A DNA stretch of 38,736 nt from Comamonadaceae bacterium (GTDB lineage Bacteria; Pseudomonadota; Gammaproteobacteria; Burkholderiales; Burkholderiaceae_C): NCBI GenBank assembly GCA_947453965.1, contig CANGIQ010000027.1, positions 1-38,736 of the forward strand. Reading direction: 5' to 3'. Numbering within the stretch: the first letter of the stretch is position 1; the number at the start of each line of letters is the position of its first letter. The position numbers and the translations under genes are program-made. This document shows positions 1 through 9,353 of this stretch, piece after piece. Below the pieces are notes generated by a model. It was not told where the DNA came from. It saw nothing but the letters and a program-made list of their open reading frames with translations, and did no database searches.

Positions 1-19
1 GCTCTTTTTTGGTCAACAT
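1..19 (-). CDS. rplR: Large ribosomal subunit protein L18 (uL18), first six codons only
   Basis: Reading the minus strand from 19, the codons ATG TTG ACC AAA AAA GAG give MLTKKE, the usual start of bacterial L18, before the window ends. A Shine-Dalgarno GGAG lies just upstream, overlapping the end of the rplF intergenic gap. L18 binds 5S rRNA. Its position directly after rplF is the standard spc operon order. The gene is cut by the window edge, so nothing can be said about the rest. Confidence 0.8.
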
Positions 20-30
20 GTTGCAGCTCC

Positions 31-564
31 TTATTTCTTCTTGGTCTCTTTGATCGTGATCTTCTCATCCGAATAACGGATGCCCTTGCCTTTGTAAGGC
101 TCTGGGGGACGAATTGCACGGATCTCAGCAGCCACTTGGCCCACGCGTTGACGGTCAGCACCCTTGATGATGATTTCAGTCGGTGCAGGTGTTTCCACCT
201 TGATGCCGTCAGGCATTTCTTTGTTCACGGGGTGAGAAAAACCCACCGCCAAATTGAGCTTGGCGCCTTGCGCTTGGGCTTTGTAACCCACGCCCACCAA
301 GTTCAACTTCTTCTCGAAGCCTTTGGACACACCGACCACCATGTTGTTCACCAACTGGCGCAGCGTACCGCTCATGGCATTCGCTTCACGCGAATCATCA
401 ACTGGTGTGAATGTCACTTGACCAGCTTCGTTAGCAACTTTGACCAACGCGTGCGCAGCCACTGACAGCGAACCGCCAGTACCTTTGACGCTGATGTGAG
501 CGCTATTAATAGACACGTCCACACCTTGGGGGACGGTCACAGGCATTTTTCCTACTCGGGACAT
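31..564 (-). CDS. rplF: Large ribosomal subunit protein L6 (uL6)
   Basis: The 177-residue protein starts [12 protein letters not shown] and ends in the basic tail [12 protein letters not shown], both typical of bacterial L6 at its normal length. It contains the two tandem L6 folds; the second carries the conserved [27 protein letters not shown] region, which contacts 23S rRNA near the sarcin-ricin loop and helps form the factor-binding site. It lies between rpsH and rplR in the spc operon and is co-transcribed from the promoter near 2740. Nothing about the gene is unusual. Confidence 0.98.
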   Translation of the reverse strand: MSRVGKMPVTVPQGVDVSINSAHISVKGTGGSLSVAAHALVKVANEAGQVTFTPVDDSREANAMSGTLRQLVNNMVVGVSKGFEKKLNLVGVGYKAQAQGAKLNLAVGFSHPVNKEMPDGIKVETPAPTEIIIKGADRQRVGQVAAEIRAIRPPEPYKGKGIRYSDEKITIKETKKK

Positions 565-588
565 TTCAGTCTCTCCTTTAGCCTGCGA

Positions 589-984
589 TTACGCGACGTA
601 GCACAGCACTTCGCCACCGACACCGGTAGCACGTGCTTTGCGATCAGTCATCACGCCTTTGGGCGTAGTAACAATTGCCACACCCAAGCCATTCATGACG
701 TGGGGGATAGCGCCGCAGCCTTTGTAAACGCGCAAGCCAGGACGGCTCACACGCTCAATACGCTCAATCACTGGACGACCTGCGTAGTACTTGAGAGAAA
801 TCTCAAGCTCAGTCTTGCCAGCGTCTTTTTTGATTTGAAAACCGTCGATATAGCCTTCGTCTTTCAGCACTTGCGCGATGGCAATCTTCACTTTGGAAGA
901 AGGCACCAAAACGGTAGGCTTAGCCACCATTTGCGCATTGCGAATACGAGTCAGCAAGTCGGCGATGGGATCACTCATGCTCAT
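589..984 (-). CDS. rpsH: Small ribosomal subunit protein S8 (uS8)
   Basis: The 131-residue product begins [18 protein letters not shown] and ends with the conserved [13 protein letters not shown] block, matching bacterial S8 over its full length. The start is supported by AGGAG seven or eight bases upstream. S8 is a primary 16S rRNA-binding protein of the 30S platform. In E. coli it also represses the spc operon by binding the mRNA at the start of rplE. Whether that holds here cannot be read directly, but gene order rplE-rpsN-rpsH is kept, so the same feedback is possible. Confidence 0.98.
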   Translation of the reverse strand: MSMSDPIADLLTRIRNAQMVAKPTVLVPSSKVKIAIAQVLKDEGYIDGFQIKKDAGKTELEISLKYYAGRPVIERIERVSRPGLRVYKGCGAIPHVMNGLGVAIVTTPKGVMTDRKARATGVGGEVLCYVA

Positions 985-1004
985 GTTGAATATCTCCTGC
1001 TTGC

Positions 1005-1310
1005 TTACCAGCTTGCCTTGGTGATGCCGGGAATGTTGCCTTGGAAGGCAAGTTCACGGATCTTGGCACGGCCGAGGCCGAATTGACGGAATGTTCCGCG
1101 GGGGCGACCGGTGATTTCGCAACGGTTGCGTTGACGCGTGGGGTTCGCGTTGCGGGGAAGCTTTTGCAGACCCAAACGGGCAGCTGCGCGCTCTTCGTCG
1201 CTACGCTTGGCGTCGTTGGCAATTGCCTTCAGTTCCGCATGCTTGGCTGCGTACTTGGCAACCAGACGGTCTCGCTTGAGCTCGCGCTCGATCAAAGCTA
1301 CTTTAGCCAC
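1005..1310 (-). CDS. rpsN: Small ribosomal subunit protein S14 (uS14), zinc-free form
   Basis: The product has 101 residues and starts [17 protein letters not shown]. It is the long form of S14, without the CxxC...CxxC zinc ribbon found in the short (about 61-residue) paralogues; only one cysteine is present, in [12 protein letters not shown]. The C-terminal [24 protein letters not shown] region is the conserved 16S rRNA-binding part. It sits between rplE and rpsH with short gaps. No second, zinc-dependent copy is present in the window. Confidence 0.98.
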   Translation of the reverse strand: MAKVALIERELKRDRLVAKYAAKHAELKAIANDAKRSDEERAAARLGLQKLPRNANPTRQRNRCEITGRPRGTFRQFGLGRAKIRELAFQGNIPGITKASW

Positions 1311-1318
1311 GTGTCACC

Positions 1319-1858
1319 TCAGTTCTTGAACGGGAAGCGGAAGCCGGCGAGGAGCGCTTTGCACTCATCATCCGTCTTAGCTGTCGTGGTGATGCTGATA
1401 TTGAGACCACGCAGTGCATCGACCTTGTCATACTCAATCTCAGGGAAAATGATCTGCTCTTTCACGCCGATGTTGTAGTTACCACGGCCATCGAAAGCAC
1501 GACCCGAAATACCGCGGAAGTCACGCACACGCGGCAAAGCGATGGTCACGAAACGATCCAGGAATTCGTACATTTGCACGCCACGCAGGGTGACCATGCA
1601 ACCAATGGGTTGCTGCTCGCGGATTTTGAAACCAGCGATCGCCTTCTTGGCTTTCGTCACCACAGGCTTTTGACCTGCGATCTTGGTCAAATCACCCACG
1701 GCGTTGTCCATCACTTTTTTGTCAGCGACAGCCTCACTCACACCCATGTTCAGGGTGATCTTGGTGAGACGAGGCACTTCCATGGGTGACTTGTAACCAA
1801 ACTTAGCAGTCAACTCAGGGACCACTTTTTCGCGATAGTGTTGTTGCAGTCGTGCCAT
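1319..1858 (-). CDS. rplE: Large ribosomal subunit protein L5 (uL5)
   Basis: A 179-residue protein starting [16 protein letters not shown] with the L5 signature around [16 protein letters not shown] and the [15 protein letters not shown] segment. It ends in FRFPFKN, as expected for bacterial L5. L5 binds 5S rRNA and contacts the P-site tRNA from the central protuberance. It starts two bases after the rplX stop codon, so the two are translationally close. In E. coli the S8 repressor site lies at the beginning of this gene. I did not fold the mRNA here. Confidence 0.98.
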   Translation of the reverse strand: MARLQQHYREKVVPELTAKFGYKSPMEVPRLTKITLNMGVSEAVADKKVMDNAVGDLTKIAGQKPVVTKAKKAIAGFKIREQQPIGCMVTLRGVQMYEFLDRFVTIALPRVRDFRGISGRAFDGRGNYNIGVKEQIIFPEIEYDKVDALRGLNISITTTAKTDDECKALLAGFRFPFKN

Positions 1859-1860
1859 GC

Positions 1861-2181
1861 TTATGCCACCTTGATTTCTTCGCCACTGGACTTGTAGACG
1901 CGCACTTTGCTGCCGTCAGCCAGGACTTTGATGCCCACACGGTCAGCCTTGCCGGTAGCCGCATTGAAAATGGCCACGTTGGACTGATGGATAGGCATTG
2001 TTTTTTCAACGATGCCGCCTTGCGTGCCAGCCATCGGGTTGGGCTTGGTGTGTTTTTTCACCAAGTTGATACCGTCGACCAGCAAGTGGCTGTCATCTTT
2101 GCGCAGCGACACAACGCCACGCTTGCCTTTGTCACGCCCAGCGAGGACGATGACTTGGTCGCCTTTGCGAATCTTGTTCAT
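1861..2181 (-). CDS. rplX: Large ribosomal subunit protein L24 (uL24)
   Basis: The 106-residue protein opens [22 protein letters not shown], the KOW motif that defines L24, and continues with the conserved [13 protein letters not shown] and [15 protein letters not shown] blocks. L24 starts 23S rRNA folding at its 5' end and lines the peptide exit tunnel. The gene lies nine bases after rplN and two before rplE in the spc order. Length and sequence are ordinary for betaproteobacteria. Confidence 0.98.
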   Translation of the reverse strand: MNKIRKGDQVIVLAGRDKGKRGVVSLRKDDSHLLVDGINLVKKHTKPNPMAGTQGGIVEKTMPIHQSNVAIFNAATGKADRVGIKVLADGSKVRVYKSSGEEIKVA

Positions 2182-2190
2182 GGTCAGTCC

Positions 2191-2559
2191 TTACAGAACT
2201 TCAGGAGCCAAGGACACGATCTTCATGAACTTCTCAGTGCGCAACTCGCGCGTCACTGGGCCGAAGATACGGGTGCCGATAGGCTCCAACTTTGCATTCA
2301 GCAACACCGCAGCATTGCCATCGAATTTAACGAGCGAACCGTCGCCACGGCGAATGCCTTTGGCAGTACGAACCACCACAGCGCTGTACACCTCGCCTTT
2401 TTTGACGCGGCCACGCGGAGCGGCTTCTTTGATGCTCACTTTGATAATGTCGCCAACGCTTGCGTAGCGACGCTTAGAACCGCCGAGCACCTTGATGCAC
2501 AAAACGGACTTCGCGCCGGTGTTGTCAGCGACATCTAACCGAGATTCAGTCTGGATCAT
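2191..2559 (-). CDS. rplN: Large ribosomal subunit protein L14 (uL14)
   Basis: The 122-residue protein begins [17 protein letters not shown] and matches L14 end to end. A TTG five codons upstream is open in frame, but ATG at 2559 gives the family's invariant N-terminus and has GGGA nine bases before it, so that start is chosen. L14 forms the 30S-50S bridge B8 with L19. This is the first gene of the operon: the next gene upstream is glpD, not rpsQ. The transcript should start about 150 bases upstream, from the promoter at 2716-2745. Confidence 0.97.
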   Translation of the reverse strand: MIQTESRLDVADNTGAKSVLCIKVLGGSKRRYASVGDIIKVSIKEAAPRGRVKKGEVYSAVVVRTAKGIRRGDGSLVKFDGNAAVLLNAKLEPIGTRIFGPVTRELRTEKFMKIVSLAPEVL

Positions 2560-2595
2560 TTCAAATATTCCCAACTTGCATCAGTCTTTGCAGCA

Positions 2596-2611
2596 CAAGT
2601 CTTGAGACTTG
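2596..2611 (-). promoter_or_regulatory. Stem-loop in the rplN leader
   Basis: A perfect 6-bp inverted repeat, CAAGTC and GACTTG around a four-base loop, lies 37 bases upstream of the rplN start in the 5' untranslated part of the ribosomal operon. It has no U-tract, so it is not a terminator. It could be an autoregulatory or processing hairpin. That role is inference from position only. Confidence 0.35.
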
Positions 2612-2715
2612 CAACACATTGAACCGATCAGTCTTGGGCCCGTCATCCACGCCACGAACCACTCGCAACGCTTCAACTTGGGCAGATAACCCCGCTTTTT
2701 TGAGCGGAGCCGCAG

Positions 2716-2745
2716 ATTATGCCACAGATTTTCTGGCCGCGTCAA
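2716..2745 (-). promoter_or_regulatory. Sigma70 promoter of the spc ribosomal operon
   Basis: On the minus strand TTGACG (2745-2740) is followed after 18 bases by CATAAT (2721-2716), close to the sigma70 consensus in both boxes. The expected start is near 2709, leaving a leader of about 150 bases before rplN. It sits between the glpD stop and rplN, so the ribosomal genes here have an independent promoter. Confidence 0.75.
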
Positions 2746-2778
2746 CTATTTCTGCAAAATGAACCCTCGGGGGCCGCT

Positions 2779-4371
2779 TTAGCCGCACCGATTGGGGGCT
2801 TCGGGCAGGCTGTAGTGCTGCGCCAGCGCCTTGAAACTGTCCAATTGCGGGTCGACGCCTGTTTCTTCGGCAAGGACCTGCGCCACAGCAGGCGCCACGG
2901 ACACCGCCTGGCGGGCGTCTAAAAACAGCAAGCGGGAGCGACGCGCCAGCACATCTTCGACGGTACGGGCAAATTCGTACCGTGCCGCAAATCGCACCAT
3001 GGCCTCGCTCAACCCCTCACACAACCACACCCCTGCGCCCGGCAAGGCACGCAAGGTGGCTTGCTCACTCCCGTACAAATGAGCGCCGGGTGGTTGCGTC
3101 ATGGACACAGGCGCCGCCGCAGAAAGCACCGTTTGCGCCCCCACCAACCGACAGTCTGCGGTCCCCGAGCGCGTCGCCCGCGCCTCCAATGCACCGGTGT
3201 GAACGCATTGCGCCAGAACATCCTCTGCCATCGCGCGGTACGTGGTCCACTTGCCACCGGTCACGGTCACCATGCCGCTTGGGCTACTCAACACGGTGTG
3301 CTCGCGACTCAAGCCCTTGGTGTTCTCGCCCCGTTCACCCTGCGGTTTGACCAGGGGCCGCAAGCCCACCCACACGCTTTGCACATCCGCACGCGTGGGC
3401 GCTTTTTCCAGATAGCGTCCCGCCTCACGCAAGATGAAATCCACCTCGGCTTCAAAAGGCTCAGGCTCACGCGGCAAATCTTGGCGCGGGGTATCGGTGG
3501 TCCCCAAAATCACCTTGCCCAGCCAGGGCACGGCAAACAACACCCGGCCATCGGCCGTGCTCGGGACCAACAGCGCATGCTCGGCATTAAAAAACGAACG
3601 GTCCACCACCAGATGCACCCCCTGGCTGGGCGTCACCATGGGTTCCGCAACTTGATCGACGCCTTGTGCATCCATGGCACGAATCGCATCGACCCACACC
3701 CCGGTCGCATTCACCACACACGAGGCGCGGACTTCGTAATTTTGGCCGGTTTCCCCATCGCGGCATTGCACGCCCACCACGCGCCCGGCCTCATGGCGCA
3801 AAGCGGTGACAGGGCAATAGTTCAACAACAAAGCACCCTGCTGCTCGGCCGTTCTGGCCAACGCAATCGCCAAGCGGGCATCATCAAACTGCCCGTCCCA
3901 GTATTGAACTCCACCGCGCAAACCCGCTTGCTTGGCCTGGGGCACACGCGCCAGCACCTCGGCGCGGCTTAAAAACTCGGTGGTGCCCAAGGCCGACGAA
4001 CCCGCAAGCAGGTCATACAGCTTGAGTCCTAGGCCATAAAACGCCGTCTCCCACCAGCGGTAGGACGGCATCACAAAAGGAATCGGTTGCGCCAAATGGG
4101 GCGCGTTACGCAGCAAGACGGCACGCTCATGCAAGGCCTCGCGCACCAGGCTCACATTGCCCTGCGCCAAGTACCGGACGCCGCCGTGAACCAATTTGGT
4201 CGCGCGTGACGAGGTGCCCTTGGCAAAGTCGTGCGACTCCAGCAACACCACTTTGTAGCCACGCAATGCAGCGTCCAAGGCCACACCCAAGCCTGTGGCA
4301 CCCCCGCCAATGATTGCCAAATCAAAGGGGCCTTCAGAGGACAAGCGTTCGAATGATGCTGCGCGCGACAT
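2779..4371 (-). CDS. glpD: Glycerol-3-phosphate dehydrogenase, FAD-dependent
   Basis: The protein oxidises sn-glycerol 3-phosphate to dihydroxyacetone phosphate at the membrane and passes electrons to the quinone pool. The N-terminal FAD-binding Rossmann motif reads DLAIIGGGATGLGVALDAA, followed by KGTSSRATKLVHGGVRYL, which is characteristic of GlpD; a C-terminal helical domain completes about 530 residues (E. coli 501). An upstream GTG at 4404 is open in frame, but that would make the terminator hairpin coding, so ATG at 4371 (MSRAASFERL) is preferred. No clear Shine-Dalgarno sequence precedes it. It is the last gene of the glycerol cluster on this strand, separated from glpV only by a strong terminator, which leaves its transcription unexplained. 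Confidence 0.95.
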   Translation of the reverse strand: MSRAASFERLSSEGPFDLAIIGGGATGLGVALDAALRGYKVVLLESHDFAKGTSSRATKLVHGGVRYLAQGNVSLVREALHERAVLLRNAPHLAQPIPFVMPSYRWWETAFYGLGLKLYDLLAGSSALGTTEFLSRAEVLARVPQAKQAGLRGGVQYWDGQFDDARLAIALARTAEQQGALLLNYCPVTALRHEAGRVVGVQCRDGETGQNYEVRASCVVNATGVWVDAIRAMDAQGVDQVAEPMVTPSQGVHLVVDRSFFNAEHALLVPSTADGRVLFAVPWLGKVILGTTDTPRQDLPREPEPFEAEVDFILREAGRYLEKAPTRADVQSVWVGLRPLVKPQGERGENTKGLSREHTVLSSPSGMVTVTGGKWTTYRAMAEDVLAQCVHTGALEARATRSGTADCRLVGAQTVLSAAAPVSMTQPPGAHLYGSEQATLRALPGAGVWLCEGLSEAMVRFAARYEFARTVEDVLARRSRLLFLDARQAVSVAPAVAQVLAEETGVDPQLDSFKALAQHYSLPEAPNRCG

Positions 4372-4385
4372 GGTTGAAATCACAA

Positions 4386-4416
4386 TAAAAAAGCCCCCAC
4401 TCACATGAGCGGGGGC
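4386..4416 (-). terminator. Rho-independent terminator after glpV
   Basis: On the minus strand a GC-rich hairpin (GCCCCC pairing with GGGGGC, then one A-C mismatch and CTC/GAG) is followed directly by six T. It lies 10 bases after the glpV stop codon. The T-run ends only 15 bases before the glpD ATG at 4371, so the terminator also stands between glpD and the rest of the cluster. Confidence 0.85.
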
Positions 4417-4426
4417 ACATCACGCC

Positions 4427-6160
4427 TTAACGGGCGCGACCTTCTTTCCAGGCACCGAGCAGCTTCTCATAGGCGATGGTTTCGCCTTTGGGCTTCTCGT
4501 TGGCCAGCTTGGCCCAAGGAGCTTGCTTGTCAGACAGCCATTTCTTGGGATCGCTCTTGGGGTTGAGTTTAGGCGCGCACTTGGCCATGCCAGCACGCTC
4601 CAGACGGCCCATCACGTCGTCCATTTCTTTGGCTAGGTTGTCCATCGCGCCTTGCGGTGTTTTCTCACCGGTCACAGCCTGTGCCACGTTTTTCCACCAC
4701 AGCTGGGCCAGCTTGGGATAGTCAGGCACGTTGGTGCCGGTGGGCGACCAGGCCACGCGGGCTGGGCTGCGGTAGAACTCGACCAAACCACCGAGCTTGG
4801 GCGCCATGTCGGTCATGGCCTTGCTCTGGATGTCGGATTCGCGGATGGGCGTCAGGCCGACCAGCGTCTTTTTCAAGCTGGTGGTCTTGGCAGTAACGAA
4901 CTGAGCGTAGAGCCAGGCGGCTGCGACTTTGTTGGCATCGTGGTCTTTGAAGAAAGTCCACGAACCCACGTCTTGGTAGCCGTTTTGCATGCCTTGCTTC
5001 CAGTACGGGCCGTTGGGGCCGGGGGCCATGCGCCACTTGGGTGTGCCATCGGCGTTCACCACGGGCAAGCCAGGCTTGGTCATGTCGGCAGTGAAGGCGG
5101 TGTACCAGAAAATTTGCTGTGCGATCTGGCCTTGTGCTGGCACAGGGCCGGCTTCACCAAAGGTCATGCCGGTGGCTTCCTTGGGTGCGTACTTCTTCAT
5201 CCAGTCCACATACTTGGTCAGCGCATAGACAGCGGCGGGCGAGTTGGTGGCACCGCCACGCTCGACCGACGCGCCCACGGGCGTGCAACGGTCATCGGCC
5301 ACGCGAATGCCCCATTCATCAATGGGCAAACCGTTGGGCGCGCCAATGTCCGCTGTACCAGCCATGGACAACCACGCGTCGGTGAAACGCCAACCCAGCG
5401 AAGGGTCTTTCTTGCCGTAGTCCATGTGGCCATAGATGGGCTTGCCGTCGATGTTCTTCACGTCGTTGGTGAAGAACTCGGCGATGTCTTCGTAGGCGCT
5501 CCAGTTGAGTGGCACGCCCAGCTCGTAGCCGTACTTGGCTTTGAACTTGTCTTTGATGTCGGGACGGGCGAACAAGTCGGCGCGGAACCAGTACAGGTTG
5601 GCAAACTGTTGGTCAGGCAGCTGATAGAGCTTGCCATCGGGGGCGGTCGTGAACTTGGTGCCGATGTAGTCTTTGAGGTCGATGCCCGGGTTGGTGAACT
5701 CTTTGCCAGCGCCACCCATGTAATCGGTCAGGTTCAAGACCTTGCCGTAGCGGTAGTGGGTACCGATCAGGTCGGAGTCAGAGATCCAGCCGTCATAAAT
5801 CGACTTGCCCGATTGCATGGAGGTTTGCAGCTTCTCCACCACGTCGCCCTCTTGGATCAGGTCGTGCTTGACCTTGATGCCAGTGATTTCAGCAAAGGCC
5901 TTGGCCAGTGTTTTGGACTCGTACTCGTGGGTGGTGATGGTCTCGGAGACCACCGAGATTTCCTTCACGCCTTTGGCTTGCAATTTTTTGGCGGCATCGA
6001 TGAACCACTTCATTTCGGCCATTTGCTGGTCTTTGCTCAGCGTGGACGGCTGAAACTCACTGTCCACCCATTTTTTCGCCTCGGCTTCACCCGCCCATGC
6101 GCCATGCCCTAAAACCAGCGCAGCGGCAGCAAACGCGATCGAACGATATTGCATCTTCAT
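4427..6160 (-). CDS. glpV: Glycerol ABC transporter, periplasmic substrate-binding protein
   Basis: This is the solute-binding protein of the GlpSTPQUV glycerol importer described in Rhizobium leguminosarum. The 577-residue precursor begins MKMQYRSIAFAAAALVL and has a signal peptide likely cut after GAWA. ATG at 6160 is chosen because GAGGAG lies six bases upstream; an earlier ATG at 6178 has no comparable site. It is long for a cluster B sugar-type binding protein, as usual for this family. It is the last cistron of the importer operon, after glpU, and is closed by a terminator. Assignment to glycerol rather than another polyol rests on synteny with glpD, glpK, glpR and glpU. Confidence 0.9.
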   Translation of the reverse strand: MKMQYRSIAFAAAALVLGHGAWAGEAEAKKWVDSEFQPSTLSKDQQMAEMKWFIDAAKKLQAKGVKEISVVSETITTHEYESKTLAKAFAEITGIKVKHDLIQEGDVVEKLQTSMQSGKSIYDGWISDSDLIGTHYRYGKVLNLTDYMGGAGKEFTNPGIDLKDYIGTKFTTAPDGKLYQLPDQQFANLYWFRADLFARPDIKDKFKAKYGYELGVPLNWSAYEDIAEFFTNDVKNIDGKPIYGHMDYGKKDPSLGWRFTDAWLSMAGTADIGAPNGLPIDEWGIRVADDRCTPVGASVERGGATNSPAAVYALTKYVDWMKKYAPKEATGMTFGEAGPVPAQGQIAQQIFWYTAFTADMTKPGLPVVNADGTPKWRMAPGPNGPYWKQGMQNGYQDVGSWTFFKDHDANKVAAAWLYAQFVTAKTTSLKKTLVGLTPIRESDIQSKAMTDMAPKLGGLVEFYRSPARVAWSPTGTNVPDYPKLAQLWWKNVAQAVTGEKTPQGAMDNLAKEMDDVMGRLERAGMAKCAPKLNPKSDPKKWLSDKQAPWAKLANEKPKGETIAYEKLLGAWKEGRAR

Positions 6161-6245
6161 GTCTGTCTCCTCATTCAAAGCTTCCCTCGATGGTTAAAAC
6201 GTCGGTCCGCGGGAAGATCCAGACCGGGTCAGGTGAACAGTTCAA

Positions 6246-6554
6246 TCAGCCCTTGCGCATGACAAGCACCAACCAAACAGCACTCAGTGCCGTGCCCCAC
6301 CAAATGGTGGGTTCTTGATCCAGCCCGAACCAGGCAACCATTTGTTCGGACAGGCCCACAAACATCAAATTGATGTACGCAGCCCCCAATAGTCCAATGA
6401 ACAAACGGTCACCGCGTGTGGTGATCAAGGGCAAAAATCCTTTGCGCGGCACGGTGGGTGAGCGCAGCTCCCACACCGTCATGCCCGCCAGCATCAACCC
6501 CACCAAGGTGAAGAAAATCACCACCGGGGGACTCCATACCATCCAATCCAACAT
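6246..6554 (-). CDS. glpU: Small membrane protein of the glycerol ABC transporter (DUF2160)
   Basis: A 102-residue protein with three hydrophobic stretches, starting MLDWMVWSPPVVIFFTLVGL. It matches the DUF2160 family, which is found almost only in glycerol ABC operons and is named GlpU there. Its biochemical role is not established; it may assist the permeases. The start at 6554 is supported by AAAGGA upstream. An open frame continues upstream of this ATG, but it overlaps glpQ out of frame and lacks family similarity. The order glpQ-glpU-glpV is as in rhizobia. Confidence 0.85.
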   Translation of the reverse strand: MLDWMVWSPPVVIFFTLVGLMLAGMTVWELRSPTVPRKGFLPLITTRGDRLFIGLLGAAYINLMFVGLSEQMVAWFGLDQEPTIWWGTALSAVWLVLVMRKG

Positions 6555-6580
6555 ACGGGTTCCTTTGTTTCTGAGCGGAT

Positions 6581-7385
6581 TTACACCCGCCCCATGGCGA
6601 AGCCTTTGGCGATGTAGTGACGGACAAACCAAATCACGATCGCGCCGGGAACAATGGTCAACACGCCGGCGGCGGCCAAGGTGGCCCAATCCATGCCAGA
6701 TGCGCTCACAGTGCGGGTCATCGTGGCCACAATGGGTTTGGCATTCACACTGGTCAAGGTGCGCGCCAGCAACAGCTCCACCCAGCTGAACATGAAGCAA
6801 AAGAAGGCGGTCACGCCCACACCGGCCTTAATAAGAGGCAAGAAGATGCGCACAAAAAACTTTGGAAAGCTGTAGCCATCGATGTAGGCTGTTTCATCAA
6901 TCTCGCGTGGAATGCCGCTCATAAAACCTTCCAAGATCCACACCGCCAAGGGCACGTTGAACAGCAGGTGCGAAAGCGCCACCGCCAAGTGCGTGTCCAT
7001 CAAACCCACCGTGGTGTAGAGCTGAAAAAAGGGCAACAAAAACACCGCCGGTGGCGTCATGCGGTTGGTCAGCAACCAAAAGAACACATGCTTGTCGCCC
7101 AAGAAGCTGTAGCGCGAAAACGCATAGGCCGCGGGCAAGGCCACCGAGACTGAAATCACGGTGTTGATCGCTACGTAAATTAAGCTGTTGATGTAGCCCG
7201 AATACCAAGAAGCATCGGTGAAGATCAGCACATAGTTGTTCAGCGTCAGGTGCTGGGGCCACAAACTGAAGGTGGACAAAATTTCTTCATTGGTGCGCAA
7301 GCTCATGTTGAGCATCCAATAAATCGGCAGCAATGCAAACGCGATATACACCGACAAAAACAGCGTGCGCTTTTTGAAGCGATGC

Positions 7386-7393
<8 letters not shown>
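6581..7393 (-). CDS. glpQ: Glycerol ABC transporter, permease subunit
   Basis: A 270-residue inner-membrane permease of the MalG/CarB type. It begins MDEHRFKKRTLFLSVYIAFALLPIYW, has about six membrane segments, and carries the EAA loop at EIDETAYIDGYSFPKFF, which docks on the ATPase. ATG at 7393 has AAGGAG before it and overlaps the end of glpP by eight bases, implying translational coupling. It pairs with GlpP to form the channel. Note that this glpQ is not the glycerophosphodiester phosphodiesterase that carries the same symbol in E. coli. Confidence 0.9.
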
Positions 7394-8263
<870 letters not shown>

Positions 8264-8267
<4 letters not shown>

Positions 8268-9352
8268 GCCACTAACTCCTCGGCTTTATAGAAACAGCTG
8301 TGCGCACTCAGCACCGAAAGGTGCACCCCATCGCCGGGCTGCACTACCGCCTCACCCAGCGGCAAACGGGCCCGCACCACCTCGCCCTCGCAACGTGCCG
8401 TCACCAACACACTGGTGCCCAGGTCTTGCCAACGCAGCACCTCGGCCGGCAGGCTGCCTGGCGTTGCGGCAGGCACCAAGCGCACGTATTCAGGTCGAAT
8501 GCCCAGCTTGAGCTCGGTTGCACCCCGCAGCTGTTCAGCTTGGCTGGGGCTCAAGGTCAAACGCTGAGCACCGACCACCAAGTGCTCGCCCTCGGCATGG
8601 GCGGGTAAAAAGTTCATGCCCGGCGAGCCAATGAAATGGCCCACAAAGGTGTGTGCAGGGCGTTCAAACAAGGCCTCGGCGCTGCCCACCTGGACCGCAC
8701 GGCCTCGCGTCATCACCACCACTTCTTCGGCAAAGGTCAAGGCCTCCACCTGGTCGTGGGTGACATAAATCAGGGTCAGCTTGAGCTCTTGGTGCACTTG
8801 CTTGAGCTTGCGACGCAGCTGCCACTTCAGATGTGGGTCAATCACCGTCAACGGCTCATCAAACAAAATCGCGGCCACGTCGGGGCGCACCAAACCACGG
8901 CCCAGGGAAATTTTTTGCTTGGCGTCAGCGGCCAAACCCGAGGCCTGCTGGTTGAGCTGGCCATTGAGTTCAAGCATCTCGGCAATTTGCCCCACGCGTT
9001 TTTGAATTTGGTCTTCCGGCATGCGGCGGTTGCGCAAAGGGAAGGCCAGGTTCTCGGCCACGGTCATGGTGTCGTAGATCACCGGAAACTGGAACACCTG
9101 GGCGATGTTGCGGTCTTGCGGGCTTTTATGCGTCACATCCACGCCATCAAAACACACCGTGCCATGCGAGGGCTGCACCAAACCCGACATGATGTTGAGC
9201 ATGGTGGTTTTGCCGCAGCCCGATGGGCCCAACAAGGCGTAGGCACCGCCAGCGCGGAAGGTCATCTTCAAAGGCAGCAAGGCATAGTCACTGTCTTGCT
9301 GGGGGTTGGGCGCGTAGGCATGCGCCAGATCGAGGTCAATACGGGCAGCCAT
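8264..9352 (-). CDS. glpT: Glycerol ABC transporter, ATPase subunit with degenerate signature motif
   Basis: A 362-residue MalK-like ATPase. Walker A is GPSGCGKT (residues 42-49), the Q-loop Gln is at 88, Walker B ILFDE ends at Glu166, and the switch His199 lies in YVTHD. The C-terminal third is a TOBE-type domain. Where the LSGGQ signature should be, the protein has LAADAKQKI (140-148), which lacks both glycines and the glutamine. Start ATG at 9352 has AGGAGGGG upstream and lies one base after the glpS stop. It most likely forms a heterodimer with GlpS, whose signature is intact. It is unrelated to the E. coli glycerol-3-phosphate antiporter GlpT. Confidence 0.9.
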
Positions 9353-9353
9353 C

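Noticed and set aside
2779..4404. Longer glpD start at GTG 4404
   Set aside because: It would translate the terminator hairpin and T-run into an untypical N-terminus (SGGFFIVIST) with no ribosome site.
4652..6112. A 486-codon open frame on the plus strand opposite glpV
   Set aside because: It is antisense to a clear family member, shows no recognisable protein features, and long antisense frames are expected at this GC content and codon bias.
6161..6245. Possible riboswitch or processing hairpin between glpU and glpV (CGGTC and GACCG arms)
   Set aside because: Only five base pairs around a 14-base loop; too weak to separate from chance without covariation.
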